A stretch of 64,000 bases of DNA from Muribacter muris. GTDB lineage: Bacteria > Pseudomonadota > Gammaproteobacteria > Enterobacterales > Pasteurellaceae. The notes beneath the pieces are model-generated. The model searched no databases. It saw only the letters and a list, made by a program, of their open reading frames with translations, and was not told the origin of the DNA. Location: positions 1 to 64,000 of the forward strand of contig NZ_JWIZ01000017.1 of assembly GCF_001038205.1 (NCBI RefSeq). The letters are read 5' to 3'. The translations under genes were made by a program, and so were the position numbers. How positions within the stretch are numbered: position 1 is the first letter of the stretch; each line of letters starts with the position of its first letter. Positions 37,635 through 48,999 of the stretch are shown here, piece by piece.

Positions 37635-40600
37635 TTAGCCAAACAGTTGATCCAATGCTTCGATCAGCTCGACACTCGGTTTATCAAAAAATACGCCGCT
37701 TTGCGGGCTGCCGTTCATTCCTCTTAAAAACAGATACGCCACGCCGCCAAAATCCCGCTCGTATTGATATTGGCTACCTAAACGGGTGCGTAAATAGCGG
37801 TGCAGGGCGAGGGTGTAAAGCAGGTATTGCAAATCGTAGCGGTACTGCGTCATTGTTTTTTCCAGTCGCTCAAGTTGGTAATCTTGCGCAAAATAACCGA
37901 GAAAATTCGATTTGTAATCAATGAGATAGAATTTATCTTGCCATTGAATAATGCAATCGACAAAGCCTCGGATAAACCCTTCCAACTGCTTTAATTGCAG
38001 ATCCGGCAGTGATTTTGCCAAACGGCTATGCTGTTTCAATAGCCGGTTGAGCTGCGGGAGCGCATTTTCATTCTTTAGCCTTAAATAAAATTGCCACTCG
38101 TTCAAACGTTTGTCGGGGTGAATGCTATTAAGGCACAAGCCTTCGGGGATTAAAGGGGTGTGGCTGATTTTTTCAAACCACTCTTGCAATGGCGCAAGCC
38201 ACTGCTCGCCCAAATCGAGGGCTTCACAAAGGGAGGTCAGTTGCTCAACGGAAATCGGTTGCGAAAAATCCCACTGTTCAAACAGTTTATGCAATAGATT
38301 ACCTACTTTGGTGCTATGCGGGAATTGATAAGGGCTGTAAGGCATCGGCGTATCCGGATCGTCTAACGGTACGGCAGGGGTAAACTGGCGATCGTAATCC
38401 TGTGCATCATCGCCGAAGATCGCAAGCGGTGTTTGGCTGCGGTTATTTTGCAAAAATTCATTTTGCGCTTGTAAGGCACTGAAGCTGGTAATCAACCCTT
38501 TCGGGATAATTTTCCCGTGGAAGAGGCGTGCCGAGCCGTTCGGCTGTGGCAGGCTGTGTGGCTGCCAGTCGTCTTGAGGAATGTTGCCCTTCAGTGTGTG
38601 TAACTGACATTCAATCCCTTTTTGCTGAAGATAATCTGCTGTAGGCTGTGGCGGTTGCGTTTTACCGTTGCTCAATAGATAGTGCAGCGCACTCCATTGT
38701 TTACCAAACTCCTCGGGCAAAATGAGGTTGAGCTGATATTTCGCCCGTGTGATCGCCACATAAAGCAGACGCAGATCTTCCGCATAATCCGCTTGATTGA
38801 TAAGTGCTTTTACCTCATCGGATTGAAAGCCGAAATCCCACGCTAATCTGTGTTGGTGGTTGCGGTAAACCGTCAGGGCTTTGCTTTTCACGCCTTGGCT
38901 GGCTTTGGCTGCAAAGGGTAGCCAGACAATCGGGTATTCTAAGCCTTTTGAACCGTGAATGGTGATCACTTTTACCAAGGCTTCTTCACTTTCCAATCGC
39001 TGTTTTTGATCGTCCGCCAGCCCGTTCGGGTTTTCTAACTGCTGTTGATACCAACGCACGAGGGCGGCTTCATTTTCCACGTTTGCCATCGCCTCTTGCA
39101 GTAATTCGGCAAGGTGGAGCAGATCGGTCATACGCCGTTCTGCGTTCGGCTGGCTGTCGAGACGGGCGAGCAGCTCGTGCTGTACAAACAGGCGGTGTAA
39201 CATCGGCAAAATACCGTGCTGTTGCCAAATCTGTTGGTATTGAACAAATTGTTCCACCCAACTATCCCACTCGGTTTCGTCATTTTTGAGCTGATACAGT
39301 GCCTGTGCATCCAGCCCCCACAATGCCGTACCGAGTGCTGCCAATAACGCTTGCGGTTGGTAAGGGGTTAATGCCGCTTTTAAGATAAAGAGCAGATCTT
39401 GCGCTTCGGGGCTTTCATAAACGCTGTTGCGTTCCGAATAAAAGACCGAACGAATACGGCGTTTTAGCAAGGCTTGGCGTACCAGTGTGGCTTGCGTATG
39501 GCTTCGGACTAAAATCGCTATATCACTGGCTTGAACAGCGTGTTGCCCGTCAGCATCTTGCCGATAAAATTGCTGCTGCTCGGCACGTTTTAACTGTTGC
39601 TGAATTTGATAAGCGCACCACTCGGCACACTGCTTTTCATCATAGCCGGCTAATAGATAGTACTGGGTGTTTGCCTCTCCCTGCAACGTGTCGGCACGGG
39701 GATTGGATTCCACCGGATAAAAGGCGATCCCGTGGTATAAAAAGGGGCTACGCTCACTGTTCGGCGGGAAAGTAAACAGTTGGTTGGTGCTTTGCACCAC
39801 CGCCGGTACGGAACGCCAGTTGCGGTTGAGGGTATATTTGCCGGCAACCTGATCAGCGGCGGTGAGATAGGTAAAAATATCTGCACCACGGAATTTGTAA
39901 ATCGACTGCTTCGGGTCGCCAATCATAATAAAGCCCTGATTTTCTACTTTCGGCGGCATAAAAATCTGGCTAAAAATCTCGTATTGGGCTTGGTTGGTAT
40001 CCTGAAATTCATCGATCATTGCAAAGGGGAACAAGCGGCGGATTTGAGCGGCAAGGGTTTGCCCTTGTGCCTCATCAAACAATGCCCGATGCAAAAAGTG
40101 CAGAATATCGCCGAAACTTTTTTCCCGATGCTGTTGCTTATAATCGGCTAATTTTTGGCGGACAAGCATTAAAAATTGGAACAGTAATAACGGCTTTTGC
40201 TTATTGGCAAAATTTTCCCGATAAACGACCGCTTGTTGCTCGATCTCAACAAAAAGCGGTGAGTGAAGCGGTTCAGCCCCCTCTTCGGCAATCAGATTGA
40301 AATTAGCTTGGCTGAATTTTTCCCATTGGGCAGGCAAAATATCCTCGTCCGATGTCGCCCACGCCGTCAGTTTTTGCTGATAACCATTGAGATGTGAGGC
40401 GTTTAACTTACGCCGATTCAACGCTTTCGCTACGCCGCTGGGGTATTTCTTTTTCTGCTCTTGTGCCACGAGATCGACAATCTGCTGCCCGTTTTCCCGC
40501 CAAAAGGCTTTCGCTGTAGCGATAAACTGACGATGTTCTCCCAAATGTGTCGCAAGATCTTGTCGCATCAGTTGCTGTTGTGTTGGGGATAGATCGGGTA

Positions 40601-41210
40601 AATCGCCGTAGAGATAGGCTTTGATTTCGTCTAAAACATATTGCGGGTGGTGTAATTCCCGCCGCACGACCGCTGCCTCATTTTGTGCCATCGGGTAAAA
40701 CAACTCCCGCCAAGTGTCCTCACAGAGTTGTTGCAGCAGTTTTTGCTCGTCCGCTTGTAATTCAATATCAAAACGAATACCGGAATTGAAGGCAAATTGA
40801 AACAACATTTTTTGGCAAAAACTGTCAATCGTGAAAATACTGGCGAGATCCATCTCCTGTTCGGCAATACTCAGCCGTAGCAGAGCTTCCTGTAAGTTCG
40901 GTTCAACCTGCTGATAGAGCGCCTGCAGAAAGGGATCTTGACTAAGCATCGCCGAAGGGGCTTGCTGATGCTGTTCAAACAGTTGGGCAACGATTTTGAT
41001 TTTATCCCGAATCCGATCCCTGAGCTCTTGGGTGGCGGCTTTAGTGAAGGTTACCACTAAAATTTGCTCAACGGAAAGCGGTTCGCACCCCACACCTAAT
41101 AGTAAGCGGAGGTATAAATTTGCCATTGTGTAGGTTTTGCCTGTGCCGGCGGACGCCTCAATCAAGTTGGATTGGTTAAGCGGTAAAGTAAGCGGATCGA
41201 GAATGTGCAT
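37635..41210 (-). CDS. recB: Exodeoxyribonuclease V subunit RecB
   Basis: A 1191-residue UvrD-type helicase with a C-terminal nuclease, the large subunit of RecBCD for double-strand break repair. Walker A EASAGTGKT is at residues 18-26, helicase motif II is FAMIDEFQDTNQAQY near 400, and motif VI is LLYVAITRAKYQLNL near 822. The nuclease motif FYLIDYKSNFLGYF lies near 1105 with its catalytic Asp and Lys. The ATG at 41210 is preferred over TTG 41225. recC and recD are not adjacent, unlike in E. coli. It converges with rlmL and lies downstream of the TatD-family gene. Confidence 0.95.
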   Translation of the reverse strand: MHILDPLTLPLNQSNLIEASAGTGKTYTMANLYLRLLLGVGCEPLSVEQILVVTFTKAATQELRDRIRDKIKIVAQLFEQHQQAPSAMLSQDPFLQALYQQVEPNLQEALLRLSIAEQEMDLASIFTIDSFCQKMLFQFAFNSGIRFDIELQADEQKLLQQLCEDTWRELFYPMAQNEAAVVRRELHHPQYVLDEIKAYLYGDLPDLSPTQQQLMRQDLATHLGEHRQFIATAKAFWRENGQQIVDLVAQEQKKKYPSGVAKALNRRKLNASHLNGYQQKLTAWATSDEDILPAQWEKFSQANFNLIAEEGAEPLHSPLFVEIEQQAVVYRENFANKQKPLLLFQFLMLVRQKLADYKQQHREKSFGDILHFLHRALFDEAQGQTLAAQIRRLFPFAMIDEFQDTNQAQYEIFSQIFMPPKVENQGFIMIGDPKQSIYKFRGADIFTYLTAADQVAGKYTLNRNWRSVPAVVQSTNQLFTFPPNSERSPFLYHGIAFYPVESNPRADTLQGEANTQYYLLAGYDEKQCAEWCAYQIQQQLKRAEQQQFYRQDADGQHAVQASDIAILVRSHTQATLVRQALLKRRIRSVFYSERNSVYESPEAQDLLFILKAALTPYQPQALLAALGTALWGLDAQALYQLKNDETEWDSWVEQFVQYQQIWQQHGILPMLHRLFVQHELLARLDSQPNAERRMTDLLHLAELLQEAMANVENEAALVRWYQQQLENPNGLADDQKQRLESEEALVKVITIHGSKGLEYPIVWLPFAAKASQGVKSKALTVYRNHQHRLAWDFGFQSDEVKALINQADYAEDLRLLYVAITRAKYQLNLILPEEFGKQWSALHYLLSNGKTQPPQPTADYLQQKGIECQLHTLKGNIPQDDWQPHSLPQPNGSARLFHGKIIPKGLITSFSALQAQNEFLQNNRSQTPLAIFGDDAQDYDRQFTPAVPLDDPDTPMPYSPYQFPHSTKVGNLLHKLFEQWDFSQPISVEQLTSLCEALDLGEQWLAPLQEWFEKISHTPLIPEGLCLNSIHPDKRLNEWQFYLRLKNENALPQLNRLLKQHSRLAKSLPDLQLKQLEGFIRGFVDCIIQWQDKFYLIDYKSNFLGYFAQDYQLERLEKTMTQYRYDLQYLLYTLALHRYLRTRLGSQYQYERDFGGVAYLFLRGMNGSPQSGVFFDKPSVELIEALDQLFG

Positions 41211-41293
41211 AGCGGTCTTTCGCAACGTAAATATCGCCCTATTTTAGCATTACAAGCGGGGCGATTTGGGGGGATTTTTGCAAAATTATGCGG

Positions 41294-42088
41294 TTATTTT
41301 CGCCAAAATAGCTGTTCACTTGTTTGCCAAATGGTCTCGACAATGGTATCGGGGGATTCCGCACGCAGTTCGCACAGAGCATTAAAGCTGACTAATAGCC
41401 GCTGCGGGCGGTTCGGCTGCCCTTGATAGCCGAAGACGGGCATATCGGGGGAATCGGTTTCCAGCAGTAAACTATCCAGCGGCAATTTGCGAATTGCCTC
41501 GCGGGTTTTGTTGGCTCGAGCATAGGTAATCGTACCGCCTACACCGATTTTATAGCCTAAATCGACAAAACGTTTTGCCTGCTCATAGCTGCCGGCAAAG
41601 CCGTGAACTACGCCGGTGCGGTTTAATCGGGCGGTTTTAAGATACACGGCGAGGGTGTCGTGGCTTTTGCGGGAATGCAAATTCACCGGTAAATCGTAGC
41701 GTTGCGCCAATGCGAGCTGGGTGGCTAAAAAATCCTGTTGCTTTGCCCATAATGTCGGCGAACAAACGGTTGCCACTGCGTTTTCCAAACCGATTTCGCC
41801 GACCGCCGTGCAAGCGGGATCTCGCTCGGCTAAACGGCGTTCGAGTAAATCTAAATCCGCCGTACTGTGTTGCTCAATGTAGAGCGGGTGTAAGCCGAGT
41901 GCGTAGGCGATATGTTGAGGTTCGGCACGGCTGCAAGCGGTAACATCGGCAAAATTTTTGGCAAAAACCGCCACCACCAAAATCCGTTCCACTTGAGCAG
42001 CTTGGGCATCGGCACATAACGTCGGCACGCTTAGCCCAAGGGTGCTTGCGAGGTAATCTAGATGGGTGTGAGTGTCAAAAAATCGCAT
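41294..42088 (-). CDS. TatD-family metal-dependent hydrolase (YjjV-like)
   Basis: A 264-residue TIM-barrel protein with the N-terminal metal motif FDTHTHLDYL, GEIGLE near residue 97 (where the family usually has GEIGLD), PVNLHSRKSHD near residue 134, VVHGFAGS near 160 and LLETDSPDMP near 209. The overall pattern is nearest YjjV. The family includes 3'-5' DNA/RNA exonucleases and D-aminoacyl-tRNA deacylase-like folds. The D-to-E change at the second metal site is conservative. It lies 83 bases upstream of recB in the same direction, and cotranscription is possible. Confidence 0.85.
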   Translation of the reverse strand: MRFFDTHTHLDYLASTLGLSVPTLCADAQAAQVERILVVAVFAKNFADVTACSRAEPQHIAYALGLHPLYIEQHSTADLDLLERRLAERDPACTAVGEIGLENAVATVCSPTLWAKQQDFLATQLALAQRYDLPVNLHSRKSHDTLAVYLKTARLNRTGVVHGFAGSYEQAKRFVDLGYKIGVGGTITYARANKTREAIRKLPLDSLLLETDSPDMPVFGYQGQPNRPQRLLVSFNALCELRAESPDTIVETIWQTSEQLFWRK

Positions 42089-42138
42089 TATAGTTGGAAG
42101 AAGAAAGCGAGGACGAACCTCGCTTTAAAATGAGTGAA

Positions 42139-43743
42139 TTAGGCTTTTTTCTGCGCGTTATTATCATCGACAAAGGCATCGGGATCTTTATCGCCCATTG
42201 GTTTGAGCAAGGTAAAGAATAACACGGTGCAGAGTGCGGTGAGGGCAAAGCCGATATAAACGGATAACTGGTAATCCAAGCTGAAACCGACTTTATTGTT
42301 TGCCAAGTAGGTAAAGCAGACCGTGCTAATAAACATTGCCGGCAGCGTACATACCCAGTGGAATTTGTTATAGCGGTAGAGGTAAGCCGCTGCCGTCCAT
42401 AACATAATCATCGCAGTGGTTTGGTTCGCCCAAGTGAAGTAGCGCCATAATAAATTGAAGTCTACTTTAGAGGCGATGATATAGAAACCGAGTGCAAAGA
42501 TTGGTATTGCGATCAGTAAACGCTTCGCCAGGGTACGTTGTTCGACTTTGAAAAATTCAGCGATAATTAAGCGAGCGGCACGGAAAGCGGTATCGCCGGA
42601 GGTAATTGGTAAAACTACCACGCCTAAAACCGCAAAGATCCCACCGACAAAACCTAAGAAGTGTAATGAGGAATCATAGACCACTTTAGACGGTGAGCCG
42701 GCATCAATTGCCGCTTGTAGTGCTTGCGGGTTTTCATAGAAAGAGAGACCGACCATACACCAGATTAATGCAATCACCCCTTCGGCGATCATTGCGCCGT
42801 AGAAAATAAAGCGACCTTCTTTCTCATTTTCCGCACAGCGTGCCATTAAAGGTGTTTGGGTGGCGTGGAAGCCGGATAATGCCCCACAAGAAATGGTGAG
42901 GAACAATAAAGGCCAAATCGGTACATCCCCTTTTACTTGGAAGTTTTGGGTGAATTTCTCCCAGCTCATACCGTCAACGGTACGGAAAAACTCAATCGGA
43001 TCAGTCGCACTTAAGTGGCTACTGATTAAGCCGTACACCATACCAATAGACATAAACATCAGTAATGCACCAAACAGCGGATAGATTTTACCGATGATTT
43101 TGTCTACCGGTAGTAACGTGGCGAGAATATAGTAGCCGAAAATAATCGCTGTCCAAACGGCAATAATCATCGGCTTATCCATTCCCCATACGGTAATATC
43201 GCTTGCAGCCACAGTTGCCGTGCTGACGATTTCTTCGGCATTATTGAGGGAGAGCGTACCGCTGCCGCCGAAAGCGTCCATTGTAATGGTGCTAAGCAGT
43301 TGGGCAGGGCTAGTCACGAACACGAGTCCGACAAGGAACAATAAGACGACCGCAAGTAAGTTAATAAACATTTTAACCGGCGAACCTAAATATTTACCGG
43401 CAAGTGTCGGCATTGAAGCGCCGCCGTTACGCACGCTCAACATACCGCAGAAATAGTCGTGTACCGCACCGGCGAAAATACAACCGAGGACAATCCACAA
43501 CATAGCGACCGGCCCGTATAATGCGCCGAGAATTGGCCCAAAAATCGGGCCGGTGCCGGCGATATTAAGGAGTTGAATCAGCCAAATACGGCATTTTGAC
43601 ATTGGCATATAATCAACGCCGTCTTGCATTGCATAGGCAGGCGTTGTTTTTTTCGGGTTGATCACAAAGATCTTTTCAATGATTTTACCGTACACAAAGT
43701 AACCGAGTACCAATACGGCAACACAGAAGAAAAACCACAACAT
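42139..43743 (-). CDS. cstA: CstA-family peptide/pyruvate transporter
   Basis: A 534-residue membrane protein of the carbon-starvation family with about 14 hydrophobic segments. Hallmarks are INIAGTGPIFGPILGALYGP-like LLNIAGTGPIFGPI near residue 61, GAVHDYFCGMLSVRNGG near 91 and SGFHATQTPLMARCAENE near 284. It is shorter than E. coli CstA and BtsT (about 700), as in Pasteurellaceae and many Gram-positive members. Substrates in E. coli are peptides or pyruvate. A perfect CRP site lies 125-140 bases upstream, matching the known cAMP-CRP activation of cstA during carbon starvation. Confidence 0.88.
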   Translation of the reverse strand: MLWFFFCVAVLVLGYFVYGKIIEKIFVINPKKTTPAYAMQDGVDYMPMSKCRIWLIQLLNIAGTGPIFGPILGALYGPVAMLWIVLGCIFAGAVHDYFCGMLSVRNGGASMPTLAGKYLGSPVKMFINLLAVVLLFLVGLVFVTSPAQLLSTITMDAFGGSGTLSLNNAEEIVSTATVAASDITVWGMDKPMIIAVWTAIIFGYYILATLLPVDKIIGKIYPLFGALLMFMSIGMVYGLISSHLSATDPIEFFRTVDGMSWEKFTQNFQVKGDVPIWPLLFLTISCGALSGFHATQTPLMARCAENEKEGRFIFYGAMIAEGVIALIWCMVGLSFYENPQALQAAIDAGSPSKVVYDSSLHFLGFVGGIFAVLGVVVLPITSGDTAFRAARLIIAEFFKVEQRTLAKRLLIAIPIFALGFYIIASKVDFNLLWRYFTWANQTTAMIMLWTAAAYLYRYNKFHWVCTLPAMFISTVCFTYLANNKVGFSLDYQLSVYIGFALTALCTVLFFTLLKPMGDKDPDAFVDDNNAQKKA

Positions 43744-44122
43744 AGGAAGACAATCCTTTTAGAGTAAGTGAAGATAATCCCAGAAAGACTGGGGGCGGAT
43801 TATTTTAGTGAGTAATGTTAATAAAGTAAATTGAGCGGTTGAGAAAATGTTGTGAATGATAAAAAACTGTGAGCAACTTCACAATTTTTTCGGGCATTTG
43901 CGGTTTTTAGGCTAAAATAAACCGCTAATTTGATGAATTTTTATTCTATCAACGGCGTAAAGCGAACCCTTGAAATGTTTGTCTGTCTTAAAGGCGGTAA
44001 ATAGTGAAGAATCCTTGAATACTACGCTCGCAAGCGGTCAATTTTGCCGACTTTTTTACAACACACGAGCGTGTATAATAGATTCAAACGTTGATTTAAA
44101 CTCAAATTAGGAAGGAATTGTA
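43744..44122. other. Control region between cstA and htrA/degQ
   Basis: This 379-base gap holds the CRP site, an uptake-signal core (GCAAGCGGTCA near 44031) and a TATAAT -10 box at 44074-44079 that probably serves the rightward protease gene. The -35 assignment is uncertain (TTTTTT at 16 bases). No gene is seen. Confidence 0.5.
43868..43883. promoter_or_regulatory. CRP site upstream of cstA
   Basis: TGTGAGCAACTTCACA is a perfect TGTGA-N6-TCACA match. A leftward -10-like TTTATT at 43825-43820 places the centre near -62, the class I position. An additional TGTGA half-site lies at 43850-43854. It could also act on the rightward htrA gene, 240 bases away, but that is less likely. Confidence 0.7.
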
Positions 44123-45508
44123 ATGAAAAACGTTTTTAATAAATCATTATTCACAGCATTAGTGTTAGGTTTAGGTATGGCGTCAATGCCAACGATGACA
44201 CAGGCGGCATTGCCTTTGGCGGTGGACGGACAAACCTTGCCAAGCCTTGCACCGATGATTGAAAAAGTGCGTCCGGCGGTGGTGAGCATTGCCGTTGAAG
44301 GTAAAACCCAAGACAACCGCCGCAGCCGTGCCGTGCCGGAGGAGTTTGAATTTTTCTTCGGGCCGGATATGTTTGGCGATCGTAGCGCAGCGCCCCGCCA
44401 ATTTCGAGGCGAAGGATCCGGGGTAATCATCAATGCCGCCAAAGGTTATGTCGTTACGAATAACCACGTTATCGACAAAGCGGATAAAATTACGGTGAAA
44501 TTAGATGACGGGCGGGAATTTAAGGCAAAACTGGTGGGCGCTGATCCGATGTCTGATGTGGCGTTAATCCAAATTGAGAACCCGAAAAATCTGACGGAAA
44601 TTAAAATTGCCGATTCCGATAAATTGCGGGTCGGGGATTTTACCGTAGCGATCGGTAATCCGTTTGGTTTAGGGCAAACGGTAACGTCAGGGATTGTGTC
44701 GGCGTTAGGGCGTTCAACAGGCAATACCGATCAAGGCTACGAAAGCTATATTCAAACCGATGCCGCAGTCAATCGAGGCAATTCAGGCGGGCCGCTGATC
44801 AATTTGCAAGGAGAATTGATCGGTATTAACACGGCGATTATCTCACCAAGCGGCGGTAATGCGGGTATTGCGTTTGCGATTCCAAGTAATATGGCGAATA
44901 ATCTCGTTCAGCAAATTATTGAATTTGGGGAAGTTAAGCGGGGATTACTCGGCATTAAGGGCGGGGAATTAAACGCTGATCTGGCTCAAGCCTTTGATGT
45001 AAGTGCACAGCAAGGGGCGTTTGTCAGCGAAGTGATTGCCGACTCTGCGGCGGCAAAAGCCGGCTTAAAAGCAGGCGATGTGATTACGGCACTTAACGGG
45101 CAGAAAATCCGTAGCTTTGCCGAATTACGTGCGAAAGTGGCGACCACCGGTGCAGGCAAAGAAATTGAATTAACCTATTTGCGAGACGGCAAAGAAGGCA
45201 CGGTGAAAGTTACATTGCAATCCGATGAGCAAACCAAAACCAGTGCGAAAGGGTTACTACCGAGCCTAAACGGTGCGGAATTAGCCAATTATGCGGAAAA
45301 ATCTATTAAAGGGGTGGAGATCACCAAAGTGGAAAAAGGCTCGATTGCGGAAAGCCGTGGCTTTAGAAAAGGGGATATTATCGTTGGGGTAAACCGTAAA
45401 GCCGTTGAAAATATTGGTGAATTACGCAAAATTCTAGATACTAAACCGTCTGCGATTGCGTTAAATATTCTGCGTGATGGCTCAAATTTCTATGTGATTA
45501 TCCAATAA
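44123..45508 (+). CDS. degQ: Periplasmic serine protease of the HtrA/DegQ type
   Basis: A 461-residue Do-family protease and chaperone. A signal peptide (1 to about 28, cleavage after TQA) is followed by the trypsin-like domain. The triad is His in TNNHVI (near residue 115), Asp in SDVALIQ (near 145) and Ser in NRGNSGGPL (near 222). Two PDZ domains follow (about 270-360 and 375-455). Length is nearer DegQ than DegP, and it closely resembles H. influenzae HtrA. It degrades misfolded envelope proteins. A clear SigmaE promoter was not found. Confidence 0.93.
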   Translation: MKNVFNKSLFTALVLGLGMASMPTMTQAALPLAVDGQTLPSLAPMIEKVRPAVVSIAVEGKTQDNRRSRAVPEEFEFFFGPDMFGDRSAAPRQFRGEGSGVIINAAKGYVVTNNHVIDKADKITVKLDDGREFKAKLVGADPMSDVALIQIENPKNLTEIKIADSDKLRVGDFTVAIGNPFGLGQTVTSGIVSALGRSTGNTDQGYESYIQTDAAVNRGNSGGPLINLQGELIGINTAIISPSGGNAGIAFAIPSNMANNLVQQIIEFGEVKRGLLGIKGGELNADLAQAFDVSAQQGAFVSEVIADSAAAKAGLKAGDVITALNGQKIRSFAELRAKVATTGAGKEIELTYLRDGKEGTVKVTLQSDEQTKTSAKGLLPSLNGAELANYAEKSIKGVEITKVEKGSIAESRGFRKGDIIVGVNRKAVENIGELRKILDTKPSAIALNILRDGSNFYVIIQ

Positions 45509-45529
45509 TCTTTCCAACAACTCACTAAA

Positions 45530-45555
45530 AAGGGCGTGTTAAACGCCCTTCTTTA
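45530..45555 (+). terminator. Terminator after degQ
   Basis: AAGGGCGT (45530-45537) pairs with ACGCCCTT (45543-45550), followed by CTTTAT. A second, leftward hairpin AAAGCGGT...ACCGCTTT (45574-45605) stands before trxB. Confidence 0.75.
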
Positions 45556-45573
45556 TACAAATAAATTTGAATT

Positions 45574-45605
45574 AAAGCGGTTTGTATATGTGTACATACC
45601 GCTTT
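45574..45605 (-). terminator. Hairpin after trxB
   Basis: AAAGCGGT (45574-45581) and ACCGCTTT (45598-45605) flank TTGTATATGTGTACAT, which can extend the stem. Leftward it is followed by AATTC without a good T-run, so efficiency is uncertain. Confidence 0.5.
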
Positions 45606-45611
45606 TTGAGT

Positions 45612-47460
<1,849 letters not shown>

Positions 47461-47497
47461 AGCAGCCTTAAAGGGTGAGTTGTCTCACCCGGTTAAA

Positions 47498-47773
47498 TTA
47501 TTCAGAGTGGTAACGGTTGATAAAATGCAGCACGCCGCCGTTACCGATACACGCTGTTTCACGATCTTCAAAACTGGCAGTGGAAAAACTGCCGTCCCGG
47601 CACATTGCGGTGGCATTTGGCGGGATATTGTTCGGTAGAGTAGGTTGTGCGACTTTTTGCGGCACAATCGTTTTATCCTGTGAGGCTTTAGCAATTTCGA
47701 CTTTTTGTCCCGAACTACACGCGGTTAATCCTAACGCGGCAACCGCCATTGTAAAGATAAGCTGTTTGTTCAT
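47498..47773 (-). CDS. Small lipoprotein with DUF3761-like domain
   Basis: A 91-residue exported lipoprotein. The start at 47773 follows GGAG; the signal peptide ends in the lipobox LTACSS. The mature C-terminal part, PPNATAMCRDGSFSTASFEDRETACIGNGGV split over residues 53-83, has the ATAxCxDGxxS...C...GGV pattern of DUF3761. Its two cysteines probably form a disulfide. Function is unknown. It lies upstream of cnoX by 37 bases and downstream of mdh, separated by the mdh terminator. Confidence 0.75.
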   Translation of the reverse strand: MNKQLIFTMAVAALGLTACSSGQKVEIAKASQDKTIVPQKVAQPTLPNNIPPNATAMCRDGSFSTASFEDRETACIGNGGVLHFINRYHSE

Positions 47774-47810
47774 CACCGACTCCAAAATAGAAAGGGGTTA
47801 AAATAATAAA

Positions 47811-47836
47811 GGCTGGAAGCATTAACGCCTCCAGCC
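47811..47836 (-). terminator. Terminator after mdh
   Basis: Leftward, GGCTGGA (47836-47830) pairs with TCCAGCC (47817-47811) around a partly paired GCGTTAATGC loop, followed by TTTATTATTTT. Confidence 0.75.
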
Positions 47837-47871
47837 CACATAATGACGATTTTTTTCGCTAAATTCAACCC

Positions 47872-48816
47872 TTAGCCGTTTACGAATTTTTCGCCTAATT
47901 CAATATCGGCTTTTAAAGTCGGGATCATTGCGTCAATCGCCGCTTTTTCATAAGTGCTTAACTCACCGATTGGCAGCAATTCTTCCACACCGTTTAAGCC
48001 TAACACGACAGGCTGTGCGAAGAAACGGGCATACTCGCCGTTGCCTTCTACATAGGCGTACTCAACGGTTTTCTCGCCGGTTAAGCCTTTTAATACCGAT
48101 ACACCGAAACGTGCTGCCGCTTGCGCCATAGAAAGCGTTGCCGATCCGCCGCCCGCTTTGGCTTCAACCACTTCCGTACCGGCATTTTGGATACGTTTGG
48201 TTAAGGCATCAATTTCATCGGCACTGAACTCAATTTTGTCTTCCTCGTGTGCTTGGGAAAGCAACGGCAAAATGGTTACGCCGGAATGACCGCCAATTAC
48301 CGGCACTTTGGTTTTAGCAACATCTTTACCTTTTAATTCGGCAACAAAGGTTTCGGAGCGGATAACGTCTAAGGTCGTTACACCAAATAATTTACGTTTG
48401 TCGTAAACGCCCGCTTTTTTCAACACTTCGGCGGCGATTGCAACGGTGGTATTGACCGGATTGGTGATGATGCCCACACAAGCGTTCGGGCAAACCGCTG
48501 CAACTTTTTCGATTAAATTACGCACGATACCGGCGTTAATGTTGAATAAATCGGAGCGATCCATTCCCGGTTTGCGTGCCACACCTGCGGAAATCAACAC
48601 CAAATTTGCCCCTTCGAGCGCAGGTGTCGGATCTTCACCGCTAAAACCGACCGCTTTCACCGCTGTCGGAATATGACTCACATCTACCGCCACACCCGGT
48701 GTAACAGGGGCAATATCATATAATGCCAAATGCGTACCTGCCGGAAGTTGTAATTTTAATAATAATGCCAATGCTTGACCAATACCGCCGGCTGCACCTA
48801 AAACTGCTACTTTCAT
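47872..48816 (-). CDS. mdh: Malate dehydrogenase
   Basis: A 314-residue NAD-dependent enzyme that interconverts malate and oxaloacetate. NAD motif GAAGGIGQ is at residues 7-14, the substrate-binding [15 protein letters not shown] near 76-90 and the catalytic His in [12 protein letters not shown] near 177. The ATG at 48816 follows AGGAGACTTT. The 12-codon frame extension is unsupported. It diverges from argR, the arrangement conserved from E. coli to H. influenzae. Terminator at 47811-47836. Confidence 0.97.
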   Translation of the reverse strand: MKVAVLGAAGGIGQALALLLKLQLPAGTHLALYDIAPVTPGVAVDVSHIPTAVKAVGFSGEDPTPALEGANLVLISAGVARKPGMDRSDLFNINAGIVRNLIEKVAAVCPNACVGIITNPVNTTVAIAAEVLKKAGVYDKRKLFGVTTLDVIRSETFVAELKGKDVAKTKVPVIGGHSGVTILPLLSQAHEEDKIEFSADEIDALTKRIQNAGTEVVEAKAGGGSATLSMAQAAARFGVSVLKGLTGEKTVEYAYVEGNGEYARFFAQPVVLGLNGVEELLPIGELSTYEKAAIDAMIPTLKADIELGEKFVNG

Positions 48817-48947
48817 AAAGTCTCCTATTGATGTATTTATGGTGTGTGGCAAGTTTAGGTAAAACGCCGTGAATTTTCAAATGGCAAAGTGCAAATTTGA
48901 GAACTAACGCAAATTTTCGTGAAAAAAAGGGCGTTATGATTGCTTTA

Positions 48948-48985
48948 TTTGAATAAATACGCAAAAATTCTGCATATTTTTAACT
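48948..48985. promoter_or_regulatory. Possible ARG boxes before argR
   Basis: TTTGAATAAATACGCAAA (48948-48965) and AATTCTGCATATTTTTA (about 48966-48982) resemble the 18-base ARG box (TGAATAATTATTCA core) in their half-sites. Tandem boxes 20 bases apart are typical for ArgR autoregulation. The match is imperfect. Confidence 0.4.
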
Positions 48986-48999
48986 AAAAGGAAGACGGA

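Noticed and set aside
35329-41210. Many long reading frames opposite or out of frame with rlmL and recB
   Set aside because: They are shadows of real genes without ribosome sites, domains or spacing logic.
43920-44122. SigmaE or sigma-32 promoter for the HtrA-type protease
   Set aside because: GAACCC...TCTGT and CTTGAA strings near 43967-43990 lack the required spacing and -10 partners.
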